Origin: Sympetrum striolatum
Lineage: Eukaryota > Arthropoda > Insecta > Odonata > Libellulidae
NCBI GenBank assembly: GCA_947579665.1
Contig: OX388344.1
Coordinates: 11,650,346 to 11,714,345 of the forward strand
Direction: 5' to 3'
DNA: 64,000 bases
In this document: positions 33,598-46,100 of the stretch, one piece after another
Position numbering within the stretch: the first letter of the stretch is position 1
Layout of the letters: every line of letters begins with the position of its first letter
The notes under the pieces: model-generated
Told to the model about the DNA's origin: nothing
The model's database searches: none
Seen by the model: the letters and a program-made list of their open reading frames with translations, nothing else
Made by a program: the position numbers and the translations under genes

Positions 33598-33865
33598 TTT
33601 GTCTCTTTATGTAAGTTGAATATGTGAAGAATAAAATATATATAATGTGAATTTAGTCAATACTCCATGTTTATTATTAAATCATCCCTAGTCAATAGCA
33701 TCAAAAAGTCAGGGAAAACGGGTGTGCCCTTTAAAAGCGTGGCACTCAATCAACATCAATTATTTTGTCGTTAAAATAACATCGATTTCAGGGTAAAATA
33801 ACATCACTTTTGTAAAAAAATATCACTTTTGGTTATAAAATAACCCCACCTTTTGCATGTCCCTA

Positions 33866-34190
33866 CATATTGGTAAACAAACTGTACACAGTAACGGACT
33901 GAGGTTTTGAATAACCTCAACACTGGAAGTGATGTCAGAATTATAAGATGCAGAATGAAAATAAACCGCAAGTGGAAGAAGTTGGTTTCTTACAGGTATC
34001 AAGAAAAAAGCAATGATAAACTAGCAGATAAAACGAAGGAGAATCAATAATCACAGTTGGATGCATTGCTTGCCTCACATGAAAATCTTGCTGGAGATTT
34101 AAGCATTTCTGACATCATATTGTATATCATTAATGAAGTTTCTCTGAGTAGGAGAGCAAAATCTTTGGGTCAACGTTTATATATTTTAAT
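33866..34190 (+). mobile_element. RTE LINE segment 3 (continues from 16223)
   Basis: Read directly after the octamer CATATTGG, the sequence encodes YILVNKLYTVTD, then NTGSDVRIIRCRMKINRKWK. This is the family's QIDYIL----V-DV-V----N-GSDHR-VR-K block that should follow the part ending at 16223. It shows that 16223 and 33866 were once adjacent. The element fades out near 34190. Confidence 0.65.
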
Positions 34191-34520
34191 TTATAAATAA
34201 AAAATAGCAAATATCAAACATAGAGTTAGTATTACAGTAATAAAATGACAAACTATAATCCCATGATCAAAATGTTAGAGAAACAAAAAGCTATCCTAAG
34301 AATATCCAGACAAAAGGGAAATATCCATGTTGATGAGGATTTTAAGCATTTCTATGATTCTTCTTTAAGCGGAAATGGACAGTTCACCTTGAGCTGTGGA
34401 GAGTGATCGAGATACGGTATGGATGTTAATCAGCTGAACGTTTTAATCAAAGGAATAAATCTCCAAATGGAATAAAGAAGGGAAATTTGGAACACGGTTG
34501 TTGATGGATTAGAGGTTTAA

Positions 34521-37500
34521 AATCTCACATAGGGAACTGTCTTTTTTGACACTCCTCACATTCTTCACCAGAATTCAGAGACAACAGGAAGTGTCAGATT
34601 ACCGATCCTTTAAGAACACTCTATGTACATTTCAATAGCAATGCTATCCTCATTAGGGATGAACATAAATTTTATCATCCCTGATATTGATAGCATTGCT
34701 ATTGAAATGTACATAGAGTACTTTAAAGATTGATAATCCGACCCTTCATGTTGTCTCCGGATTCTGGTGAGGAATGTCAACTAGAGATGGGCACCGTGCC
34801 GATTTCGCCAGCCGCCGGCAATATTGGGCTCGCCACCGCCACCGAAGAAATAACTACAGCACACCGCCGCCGGAAATTTTATCGGCAGCGGCACGGCGTA
34901 GCTTGGATTTAAAAACAAAGTCCCACAGTCGAAAATATGCTGACAAATAGTTCGAAGAGATACGCTTTGAACTGATAGAACACATCTCAGGCTTTCCAAG
35001 AAAGTGCTGAGTTATACGTGATATCGATACGTGTTACGATTAGGCCATTTGCACACGTGCTGGCAAAATCGGTGCTGGTGTAGGAGTCGAGGAGCACTTA
35101 ACGGGCAGGAGTCACTGTACAGTGAGTCCCACCAGAAAGTGGCGTTCACTTGACAAGTGTGCCTTGCCCGGGCGGGGTACACTTTACTCAGGCGGCAATC
35201 ACTTAACGCATAGTTTTCTTCACATATTAGCAGTTTTTTGCCTTAGAATTTGCGGAAACTTGTTTCTAATTATCAGACAAGTTTTGAAAGGAATTATAAA
35301 TTATTATATCATATCTTATTCGTAAACATAGTTATTAATTTTAAATAAATGAAAAAGCTATTTATTGTCGGTCTTTCCATTATAGTTACTTACTTGAGTT
35401 TTGAGTTGAATAAAACTTAAACAAGAATGTCCACAGAAAAACAAGTTCTACCAAATTTTAGCTTTATATACTGCATGTGTAACTATGTAATAGAAATGTT
35501 TTTGTTTTTATCTTTTTGATACTTTATCGCAGTCAGAAATAAATAAGTTCCCGTTATTTCGCGCTATCAAACAGAGAACCCAATTTGAAAAATTATATCT
35601 CAAAAAATATTAATTTAATTAACACAAAATTTTAACCCAATGTTGAGGTATATATTTTGAATAAAAATTAAAACTTTAAATATATTTCCTTGCCACCAGA
35701 AAAAATTGTTACCGATTCTGTAAAACAACTTTCTCTCAGTAAAGAAAGTAGGTAAGTTTGCAAACTTGGTTTCGTTACCAAGCTCTTGGTAGAATATTTC
35801 ATAATACGTATATATAATAATATATTTCATACTCAATATAATTCATACAATACATTGCGGAAAATGTAACTTCCGCAATGTATGTTCGTTTTTGAATGTT
35901 TATAATAGAAAATAGGGATTAAAATAGCACAAATAAAATTCAGTCTTTTCTCAGAATACTATCTCGCTGGATGTTTTTAATGAAGTATAGCGAAAAGTAG
36001 TAGGACAGTAATTTTTTGAAAGCATTTTTCTCAAACCTCTCGACATTCCCTTCAAAAGTTTCAGGATGTATTTTCCCAGAAAATTTATAAGTATCGAAAA
36101 AAGATCATAAAAGGAAGCAAATTATCAAGAGTAAGAACTTCTTCATTTCTGAAATGACAGTGAGCATTTAAAGAGCAAGTACAAACAAATTCGCTACGAA
36201 TTTCCGAATTTTTCATTTTAAATATTTTTCTTTTCTTATTTTTCCTTGTAAATATGATAATAATTAACTATAATTAAATTTCACTGAACAGCTTTCAATT
36301 GCTGTATCTCCGTGTGGTATAATATTAAAATTAATTTAGGCTAACTTTCTCTTTCAACGTGTATATTTCTACTACGTGCATTAATCTCTCTTATGAACAT
36401 GGGGCCGTTTGAGATACATTGGCAAGTATTGTGTATTCATTACGTATTATATAATAGTAATGGCAAGTATTGTGTATTCATTACGTATTATAATTTATGT
36501 GAATACTTTGATAAAAACCATCTTGAACATACATGTAAACCAAAATGTTAACTCCAATAATAGAATTTTCTTCATAGGGTACAACAGTATTTTCCTAGAT
36601 TACCTTCAATTCTTAATAATTGAAGCATATTTTGATTTATAAAAAACGTCTAAATCCAGAGTTCGGTAAATTCACCCAGAGTTCTAAAACATTATAATCG
36701 ATTTGAATATCTTTATTAGAACATAGTGTATTCCCGCAACCAGCACTCCCATTGAGAGGAGTTTTAGTATACGAGGGCTCACTCTCAACGATAAGAAAAG
36801 CAGACTAGAACCACAGAGATAGAATAAAAAGGTATTCATCCATGACAACTATGCGTTGTGCAAAGATTTTGTTGACAGAGTGTAACCTACAGCTGAATGT
36901 TATTAATATATTTATTTTAAACTACTCTCATTCATTCATTTGCTTATTATTCTTTTAGTTTGTTTAAACTTAAATGTTTTGATTTGCGTTCATCATTTAT
37001 ACATTTTTTATTTTCTGGAAATTTCAATTGAACGTCTATTCCTGGATTCCATACTTGAAAAATTTGGCGCAAATTTGATGTTAAGCTAATTTACAACAAT
37101 AGTACATCCATTGATCGACATTCTACTGGCTATTTGTGCCCAATTTTTAATACCACTCTTTAAACGTTCTCAATGTAATGTAGCGTAATTATAAGAAGCA
37201 TGCTTTTGTGAAAATAAGGAAAGCAACGTATTGCCAAATTAACCCCTTTACGGTGCAGAGCGAGCTAGAATCGAAAAATGCTGGCCAAGAATAAGGAATT
37301 ATTTTTAAGCGTGAACTTTGAAACTTCGCATTGCCACACCTCAATAAGTTCTGCATATAATATTCCCAGACAGCGTCTTCTGTGAGCTCGTTTTCCATAA
37401 AATCAGAGGGTCCAAGAGAGGATAAGAGAAAGAAATATAACTTAAAAAACATGTTGCATGAAGTGAGTATTTCACCAACAGAAGCTAATTCAGAGATCTG

Positions 37501-38087
37501 ATGGAAGTGATGCAATAATTAAAATATTCAACTGTGATCACTTAAAAAATCATAATTAAGCTTAAGGGTTGATTATTTAACACTGTATTGATTATTCCCG
37601 ATGATTTTGCTCATTTGGGTTTGGTTTGTGGCTGAAGAATTTTGCAAAAATCTAAACCTGGCATTATTCGTGAATTTTGGTCAATTCTGACCACCTGTAG
37701 AATTTTAATAGGTAGATAATTAATCTAAATAATTTAGTAGTAATAGGCAGGATTTATTCGAGAATGGCCAGTACTAAACTCCGCACTCAAGAAAAGGGAT
37801 TTTTTGCCAGGTTTTTTCGATTCCAGCCCATTGTGCTGCGTATTCAAGATATCTCTACATTGTCTTTATTGGTTTGATATAATTGTATTAATGTACTCTC
37901 AGATATTAGAGTTATTCGCTTTTTTTTCTGACATTTAAGAACCATTACATGCCGCCGGTTATGCCGAGCTGCCACTGACGATTAAGCAGTCAGCGTTCAC
38001 GCCGTTACACCGCCGCTGACAAAAATCATAACGGCGCCCATGTCTAATGTCAAGAAAGACAGCTATAGGAGATTTTATGTCTCCAAA
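34521..38087. repeat. Long foldback (about 140-bp arms), right arm split by a hAT insertion
   Basis: The left arm 34521-34662 and the right arm 34675-34781 are reverse complements with few mismatches around a 12-bp loop. The core AATAGCAATGCTATC and the outer GACA(C/T)TCCTCAC...CCAGAAT segments pair. The right arm continues after the hAT insert at 38055-38087 (GAAAGACAG...GGAGATTTTA pairs with the left arm near 34521-34546). The RNA form would be one long hairpin. Confidence 0.75.
34774..38054. mobile_element. Non-autonomous hAT element, 3265 bp
   Basis: The insert 34782-38046 starts TAGAGATGGGCACCGT and ends, reverse-complemented, TAGACATGGGCGCCGT. It is flanked by 8-bp duplications ATGTCAAC (34774-34781) and ATGTCAAG (38047-38054) that differ at one base. 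Both ends are GC-rich (GCCGCCGG-type subterminal repeats) and the interior is AT-rich with no transposase. A 31-bp unit starting GGCAAGTATTGTGTATTC is tandemly repeated at 36421 and 36462. Confidence 0.75.
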
Positions 38088-40027
38088 TGGTGCAATGTAT
38101 CCCTGCCGGGACTGCAATGGGTATTAAGTTAGTTATAAATCAAAGTATTTTCCGTACCGATATTATTATATAAAGCATATATTTTGGTTTATAAGGAAGA
38201 TGAGGGTTACTTCACTGTATTGTGTATCTTGATATTTAACTATGAAAATATATATATGTTAGATTTATTACTTTATTATAGCGAAATTTAAAAATGAAGC
38301 TGAATGTTTTTCAAATTACTTATTATCTGGTGTTTACTCAATAGCTGGTTATAAAAGAAGCAAGAATGAGAAAATTAAGGTAAAAAAATAAAAATTGAGA
38401 TGAAGAAACTAGATAAACATTCTTCATCCAACAAAGCTAGTAGACAATTTTCTCAGCTGATATTAAATGGAAAAATAGGATAAAATATCATACTAACTGG
38501 TAGCATGAGCTTTTTAGGGGATATTTCCAAACGATTTGAACAAGACCAATAAGGCTGATAAACAATTTTCTCCTAATTGATTGCATCCCAACCAGAAATC
38601 CCAAATCAGGGATTAGTAAAGCTGCAGAACAGCTCAATTTAGGAATTCTTCTTAATTTTAAAGTTATGATTTGCTGGTTGATACACTTCTTAGAAAGCAT
38701 GGCTAAAATTTGTGTCTTACGGTATTATTCTTCAGAAAAATTAGTTTCACCTACCTCCAGTGAATGTTTTCTAATTTTAAGTGTTAAACGAGACATGTTT
38801 GCTAGAGATCAAAACCAATGACATGATTATATTTCCTTTAGGCTATTCACAATATTTATATCAAGTATGTACAATGGAATAGCAAGTCTAAGGCATTTAA
38901 TACAAAATTTCTCCAAATCAAACATTTTATTATCAAAATTTGCTATTTATGACCTTTAAAGAACAGTTAATTCATTCAATATGTTTAGAGCGATTTTCAA
39001 TGGAACACTTTCATTTAAGTTTCGCCTTTAAAATTAATATTTAAAGATTAGAAGTATTGGAGGTGACAAAGGATCAACTTCTCCATTATAATCACTTTTA
39101 ATGATTAACGTATCTTTCGAGGAAGATACTTTTCACGGGTTTTCCAATAAAAATACAATATTAAGTGTCAATAAGTTTATTTCCTTCATTTCACTGAAAA
39201 GTTCAGTAGATAAGCTGTATCAGTATAAAAGTATAACAATAAAGCCCAAGAACAACACTTAAGGGCTCAATGTGGATGAATTCATAGGCCACCGACCTAA
39301 TTACATCATGGAAGTAGATTTTCGTATATTAAAATAATATCAGTTAAATTATTCAACTGTTTGTCATCAAAAAATAACTGCAAAAAGACTTTGAAAGCTG
39401 CAAGAACTCAATTTGAAAATTTCAGTAACAAATGCCTTACAAAATGTCTTTATTTGAAAGGATCTCCAAAAGTTCACTTCCCTCAATACCAAGTAATATG
39501 CAAACACACACACATACATGCTAGAGAACAAATCTGTCTTTAGACAATGCCCAATCAGCTAGAAGGACAATACAATTTAAGGAGAACTACCATAACGAAA
39601 TGGTCATGACATATGCTATGTACTAGGATGCCAATATTCCATTTCATTTGACATTAAGACTACCTATCCGCATGACGAGAGAGGAAGAATTCAACCTGAC
39701 TCATTAAAAAAAAAAATAATAATCTGGCAACTGACTTCAGACTGAGAAGCAGATCTCTCAGACAAAAACAAAAAGATCTCAAAAGAGTCCATCATCCATT
39801 CCAATCTCAAAGGATTGCAGTAAACTGAATATGTGGTCCAGTCAGTTAATGGTAAAGTTCAAACGAGTCATCAAAAGTCAAGTTTCCATCATCCGTTACA
39901 AAAATAAAAAGGCATTTACTCCTTTGAAAAATTTTCTTAGTCAAAAGTTTTTTAAGCTGAATCTAGGGAAATTCTGATTGGCAATGATAAATCGCACCAG
40001 ACTTGATAACTCAAGAGACCACCTTCT
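38088..40027 (-). other. Flank including the IVNS1ABP 3' UTR
   Basis: No gene is recognised. The 3' UTR of the minus-strand kelch gene should run left from 40027. A minus-strand AATAAA (TTTATT on the plus strand) at about 39176-39181 is a plausible polyadenylation signal roughly 850 bp after the stop. The exact site is not determinable here. Confidence 0.4.
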
Positions 40028-40194
40028 CTACGAATGTATTCCATTCCCATTGACGATAGCACCCTCCACCAGCCTCTTGGTCCCCAACTCTGTACACTCC
40101 TCTGCCACCCTCGTTAAAGGAGTCTTCGGAACAAAAGTGGTCCATTCACCAGTATTCTCATCCAAATACTCAAAACTATTGAGGAATGCTTTGC
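40028..40194 (-). CDS. IVNS1ABP: IVNS1ABP terminal exon (kelch 6 closure, stop)
   Basis: This exon encodes GKAFLNSFEYLDENTGEWTT, FVPKTPLTRVAEECTEL and a tail ending GNGIHS, with TAG at 40028-40030. The acceptor is TTTATTTACAG. The last propeller blade is followed by about 35 residues that extend past the usual vertebrate end. Confidence 0.85.
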
Positions 40195-43100
40195 CTGTAA
40201 ATAAAAAAGGTCGATTTGAGCACACATTCACTCCCTTCTCGTACAAAATATCATACAAGAACACACAGACTAAATTGAATATGCAAGTCATCTTACGAAA
40301 TGCAAAGTAAGAATAGTCTCAATCTGCAATTTGGCTTTCCATGAATTCAAATATCGATTATATCCAGGACAAAATGATAATTAGATACGAGTGATGAGCG
40401 TGTTTTCAATAAACGGTGTCAATATGAAGCCAAAACCAGAGGTGCTAGAGGTACATGGAAAATCAGGTTCTATCTTATCATACCCAATACTACAATTATC
40501 TTTAAATACGTGAATTTGCCCATACATGTTGTTGATTCAGACCCAAGGAATTCTAACACTGACAATGTTCATGGAAAGTGTCTTGGGTTCCAACAGAGAA
40601 GAATCTCATAATTCAAAATAAATACTCATAACTTTCAATTAAATGTTTGCAGCCTTCTTTTATTTAGCAATTTAAAACTTGAATTAATGGCCAAGGGATC
40701 TCAGAAAAAATGCCAAGGAAATGAAAATTCTCTATTTCTATTATCAAATACCGTTTTTTATTTGTAATTAAATAAATAATTTTTTTTTATGAAATACAAC
40801 AGTTTGTAAAATTACAGAACACACAATCACTATAATAGGAGTTTATGGTATAAGATGCTCTTAATATGAAAGTAAATGGGATAATAGTTCCAAAAGGTTT
40901 CAAATTCGGAAAAATAAAAGACTTTCATAACAAGCATTGTATTCTGGAAAGGATACTAAAGCTGATTATTTTTGGCCTTTTCCACATTTCTTAAGTTTAC
41001 TCCTTTGAATCAAATCTTACAAGGGAACACCAGGTCTGTGGGAAACAATTTCGAAGGACACTTTCAGGGCCAATTCTTTGCTTAAAAATAGAGGACACGT
41101 GTTCGACCGTTCAACTCAATGGGCCTTTGTTTACGAAGAATCAGTAACTGAAAATCGGAGTTAGGCAACTCTGACGTACACATGCATTACCATATAGCTC
41201 TCGAGATTTTCCAATAAGGAAATTATTTTGTTCCATTTTTTATGATAACTTGCAAATAAATTTCATCTTCTTACCTTTCTACCATTCTTTACCTTTTAGT
41301 TAGCATGTATTCTATTACACATAGAGGGCTAGAATTGGAACAAGCTGGACAAAAATAAAAAATTAGTTGTTTTGAGTGTGGACTTTGAAACTTCGCTCAG
41401 TTTCTGCTGAATACATTTTGCATACAACCATGAAAGGAATTTGCTTTGATTCTTGGACGTTAAATTATACAGGAGGTCAGAGTTGACCAAATGTTTCCGA
41501 GGGGAGACTCTTTAGTCTAGGGATTTTGATGATTTCGTGGTGATGCAGAAAGTGGAGTATTGAAAACTTGTAAAGGCATTCGTGTGAATGGGCCTTAGTT
41601 TCGATGGAATAATTAATAAAAAATTGGTTATCGAAATGTATGCAACCCCGGATTACATGCTCACTCTATCCCAAATCTATAGGAAATAATGCAGGCAGTT
41701 AAGGAGGTGAATATAATAAAGGCATACCTGAAAAGCCACCCACGGCATAAAGACGATCACCAATGACTGCTACTCCAACATTCGCACGAGGAGTTGTCAT
41801 ATTAGGTCCCATACTCCAAGTTTGTTTGCGAGGATCAAATATTTCAGTTGAACAGAGAGAATGAGTGCCATCCGTACCTCCAACAACATAAAGTTTTCCT
41901 AAAAAAAATTATATGAGCAAATAAACAAGGAATAAAAAGACTGCTTTCAAAATCCTCTCAGTTTTTGCCTTTCATGTAAGAACAGGACTAATTTTCGAGG
42001 TAATCATTATTTTAAATGTAAAGTGTGTATGCAAACTGCTCTTATCAATGATTAATAAAACAAAAATGGGGTTGATTCAGGCATGGAATATGCAATAACA
42101 AAAAAGATAGATCAATCACTTAAAATTAGAGATAGTACTGTTAGAAAATTACAGTAAAACCTGTCTAAAGCAGAAGCCAAAGAGACCAAGTAAATTTTTC
42201 ATCTTAGATAGGTTAACATAGCATATATTTATCTATTATGAACTGCTGTTACAAGAAATGGAAAACATAAATAAATATAATGACAATGATATTAATACGG
42301 TTAATTGGAATGCAATCAAATTTCTTTGTAAAAACAAGTGGACCACTGGCAGATAAAAAATTAAGAATACTTAGCCACAGTGTGAGCACCAGATGGAGCT
42401 CTTATGAATTCCTCAACCATAAATTGTCAAAGTAATCTATATTGAGTTTTTTTATAACTTCTGAGTATTCTTTATTCTAGGATTAACTGTTTCCCTTTGA
42501 GATGGTAATGGAACTTGGAAGAGAAACAAGCCAATGGTAATTAAAGACTTTTGAAAGAAAGAACATTTTGTTCTGCCTTTCACAGATTTTAATACTAGTT
42601 GTTTGAAGGCGATATTTAAGGAATACGGATTTCTGTCCACATTACACAGGTTCCACATTACAGAGGGCCTTTTCTGAGATAAACCTCCTGTACATTCTTC
42701 TGGCTTAAGCAGGTTACCACTTTAAACAGGTTACAGAATATAAATTAATAACTTATTTACTCAATTTTATTGAGAATAGAAAATAAAGAAAGATAACATG
42801 AATAGAAGATGAAAATAAAGTTAATCAGAGATATAACGTATTTCTTGGCTCATTAGATATGAAATTAGTTATACATTAGCCTTGTATGTTTTTAAAATAT
42901 GCAAAAAAGGTGGGATGATTCTAAAAAAAATACCAATGCCCAGAGACAAAAAGGAGAGCAACACTTGATGGAACTTACCTTTGAAGATTGCGACTCCACA
43001 TCCTCTCCTAGCTGTTATCATGGGCTTCGTGAAAGTCCACGTGTCTGTGGTTGGGTCGTAAACTTCCACAGAATTCAAGCAGTTCCACGCATCACAGCCA

Positions 43101-46100
43101 CCCACAGCATAAACATGCCCATCCATGGAGCACACACCTGCCTGATATCGACCTGCGAGAAAAAGTAGATTAAAGAATCAACCATAATAGAATCCCAACA
43201 ACCAGTTTAACCTATAAAGATCTGTAAGATTAAATATCCTTGACTATATCCGAGCATTAAGAACATTGTGAAGTAGGGCAAGGCTGAATATAAACATATT
43301 CTGACAAAGTTTAAACTGATAAAGTATTCCAGAGGGTGTAAGAAGTCTAATTAGAAAATTAATAAATTAACGGAAAACAAAATTCATAAATAACATATTG
43401 AAAATTATACTAGAAAGACATAATAACGTTAATGATGGAGAAAAGAGAACATACTGATAAGAATAGAGGATTTGGAGTATAGACAAAGACAATGTAAAGA
43501 ATTTACTACAAAGTGAATAATAAACAAAATATATGGAACAGTAATAACAATTACCATGCCAATCGTAATAAAATCATTATGTTAGTCATTAAAATAACAC
43601 TGAAAAACTCATTTATTGAATGGGACACTGTCTGCAAAAGTTCACAACAATGACACTTTTCAAATCACCCAACAGGGAACAACCAAAACAAATCCTTTCA
43701 CTTCAGCATGCACACTGCTTATCATAAAACAGGATTCACTATGTATTCCTGCACCTTAAACAAGGAATCTCAAGAGGATTATCACTGAGGAAAATGTCAT
43801 TAACCAAAGTGATTATAGCTATAATACAGTGTGCCAGTAAACTTCCTTTTGTAAGGGGGAAAAACCTTGTTCTTTAATGGTACTACAGTTAATGAATAAA
43901 GAACACACTTCTAACGATAACTTTCTTTATTATAAAAGGGATGGCTTTTTTAATTAATTAATTACTATTAATATTATTTACTGCAAGGCAGTCCAGGTAA
44001 GTTGGGACATACTCAATGGTGGTAATTCATCTTATTGTTAGATTAATATCCTTCTGAAGAGCATACCTGTTTGCAATGCGCCAAGTCTAGCCCACTCCTT
44101 TTGCACTGGGTCAAATGCCTCACACTGTTTGATACCAACTTGACCATTCCAGCCACCGATGCAGTAGATCTTTCCTCCAAGTTCACACACTCCTGCAAAG
44201 GAAAGACGGAGAGGGAGGGGAAGTGGATTCCCCAGTTAAAACGTTGAACCACATAGTGATGCTGCTCTAACCATAATCACTCATAGCTAACAACAAAGAA
44301 AAGAGACAGCCAACCTGCACACCATATGCTAATGAAAAACAGTTTATGATGGAGAGCCCATCGAGGAAACCCTTTTTTCAGTGCACAGGGGAAGTACATC
44401 TGGTGGCGTAGCCGATACACTTCCTGCACATACATGTATGTATGGATATCATACACAAAGTCTTTAAGTCAAATAGAACATTAATATGGGTCCAAAAGTA
44501 TTATTTTTACAAAGTAGCAAATTAAGAATTGCATGCACATGAAAATGGAAGGGCCCATTTATGTACTTCGTTGATCATTTTAGAATAAAAAATTTAAACC
44601 CATGCAGCAGTTTCCAACATCCTGCATCAACTAACAAGCTCCATCGACCTTGCTAGAATGCCAAAAACAACTGGTGCACAACAGAAGTGAAGGGAACTTT
44701 GTAAAAATTGCAAGAAGAGGCAGAAAGAAAATGAAGACTGCCCATTGCAGGATCAAAATCCACCGTCAGCCAGGGAGTCAGGTCTTTTTCTAAGGCTTCT
44801 GTAAATGACGCAATAATAAAACTAAACCAAAATAAAACAAGTGTCTTGTGTGCCAAAGTAGGAGACTGCTTAGGGTCAAAAATTCTAACAATAAAATAGA
44901 AAAATTCCCAAGTAGATATATTCTTTTAATAAGTCTTAGCTTTTATGGTTAAAAAATATTCCACCTTACTTACCAATTCAGGAGATAGTAATTCTGGATA
45001 TTTTGTGTATAATAGAGAGTCCTAGAAATAAACATCCCTCCTCTCTGTGTAAGCAATGCCAGAGTGCCACCCAAAGCGTCCTGCGACCCATTTACAAAAG
45101 AAACTATTGGCTGCGGAAATCTCAGCCACGCCCAATTCAAGGGCAAGTGAAATGACAAAAAGGGAAAAGCGTCCCGTTGGAGCAGGAGCCTTGTGGTCAC
45201 ACTCTGCATCGCGTGGACATTGTCTCGTCTGTGTGTGAGTGTGAATGATTGAATGTTGCAGTCTTCTCGGGCGGGGCATACTTTCTGCCCCCCTTTACTC
45301 CTTCAATCTCCACCACAACACGTCACAGCTGAAAACAAAATAAGAAAGAGTTTTAAATAGATGCTAGATTCATACATCCGTCCAACACAAACAAATTCAC
45401 CACAGGCAAACTCTTCCATTACATGCCACGTTGAGTCTGGTCCCTGCCAACTCTAGACACAATCTTTCTCTCAACATTATATGGTATATCCTCAACATAA
45501 AGCATGTGAAACTGTGTTTCTTAAGGAATTGGGTACAATAATACCCAAATATGATCACAAAAGACTCCATGACAAGATACATCGTTACTGAATCAGTCAT
45601 GACATCACAAACAGTACTTCTCAGATTGAGAAGTGAAGTACTAGGATGGGACTATTTAGTTCACATCAAGGTTAATTATCAACAATTACCAGCACATCCC
45701 TCACAAACATAAAGGAATGCAGGCAACTAAGGAAGTTAGATCATCATAGCATTCTTTTGCAGAAAAATAAGTTACTTTTAATTTTACGTAAGAACAAAAT
45801 CATTCTCTGCAAAAATTTATTGCTAACAAAAACTCACTGAATGACACTACATGCAAATCTCTAACAAAAAAATTAATTTTTACCCTTCATTAAATCCACT
45901 AAAGACAAATACTTTGCATACAACAGAACTTCAAAGCATATTAAAGCCCAAAGAACTGCATTATTTCGAGGATACACCATAGTCCATACAAGATTCTATC
46001 CTCTGTGCTATTGTGAACAAAAGAATTTGAAAGTAATCCACACAAAAACAGATGGATTCTGAGATAACAAATTGGAAAAGCAAATATCTTCTTCAATCTG

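Larger units (their letters stand above)
31199..33865 (+). mobile_element. hAT transposon copy E2 (same family as E1)
   Basis: E2 has the same termini as E1 (TAGGGACATGCAAAAGTCGC at the left; TAGGGACATGCAAAAGGTGG reverse-complemented at the right) and the same orientation. From about 31953 to the end it is very similar to E1 17655-19582. The left interior (E1 16280-17650) is replaced by about 700 bp of Ty3/gypsy sequence. The left flank is AACATTAG (31191-31198) and the right flank CATATTGG (33866-33873). Transposase relics at 32196-32477 and 33100-33597 share with E1 the same inactivating TGA. Confidence 0.85.

Noticed and set aside
16216..33873. Simple inversion between E1 and E2 as the cause of the exchanged TSDs
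   Set aside because: An inversion requires elements in opposite orientation and would reverse-complement the inner octamers. Here both elements and all four octamers are in the same orientation.
44970..45279. Overlapping minus-strand frames of 79 and 85 codons
   Set aside because: GC-richer sequence produces long frames by chance here. No domain, and no splice sites compatible with the kelch gene phases.
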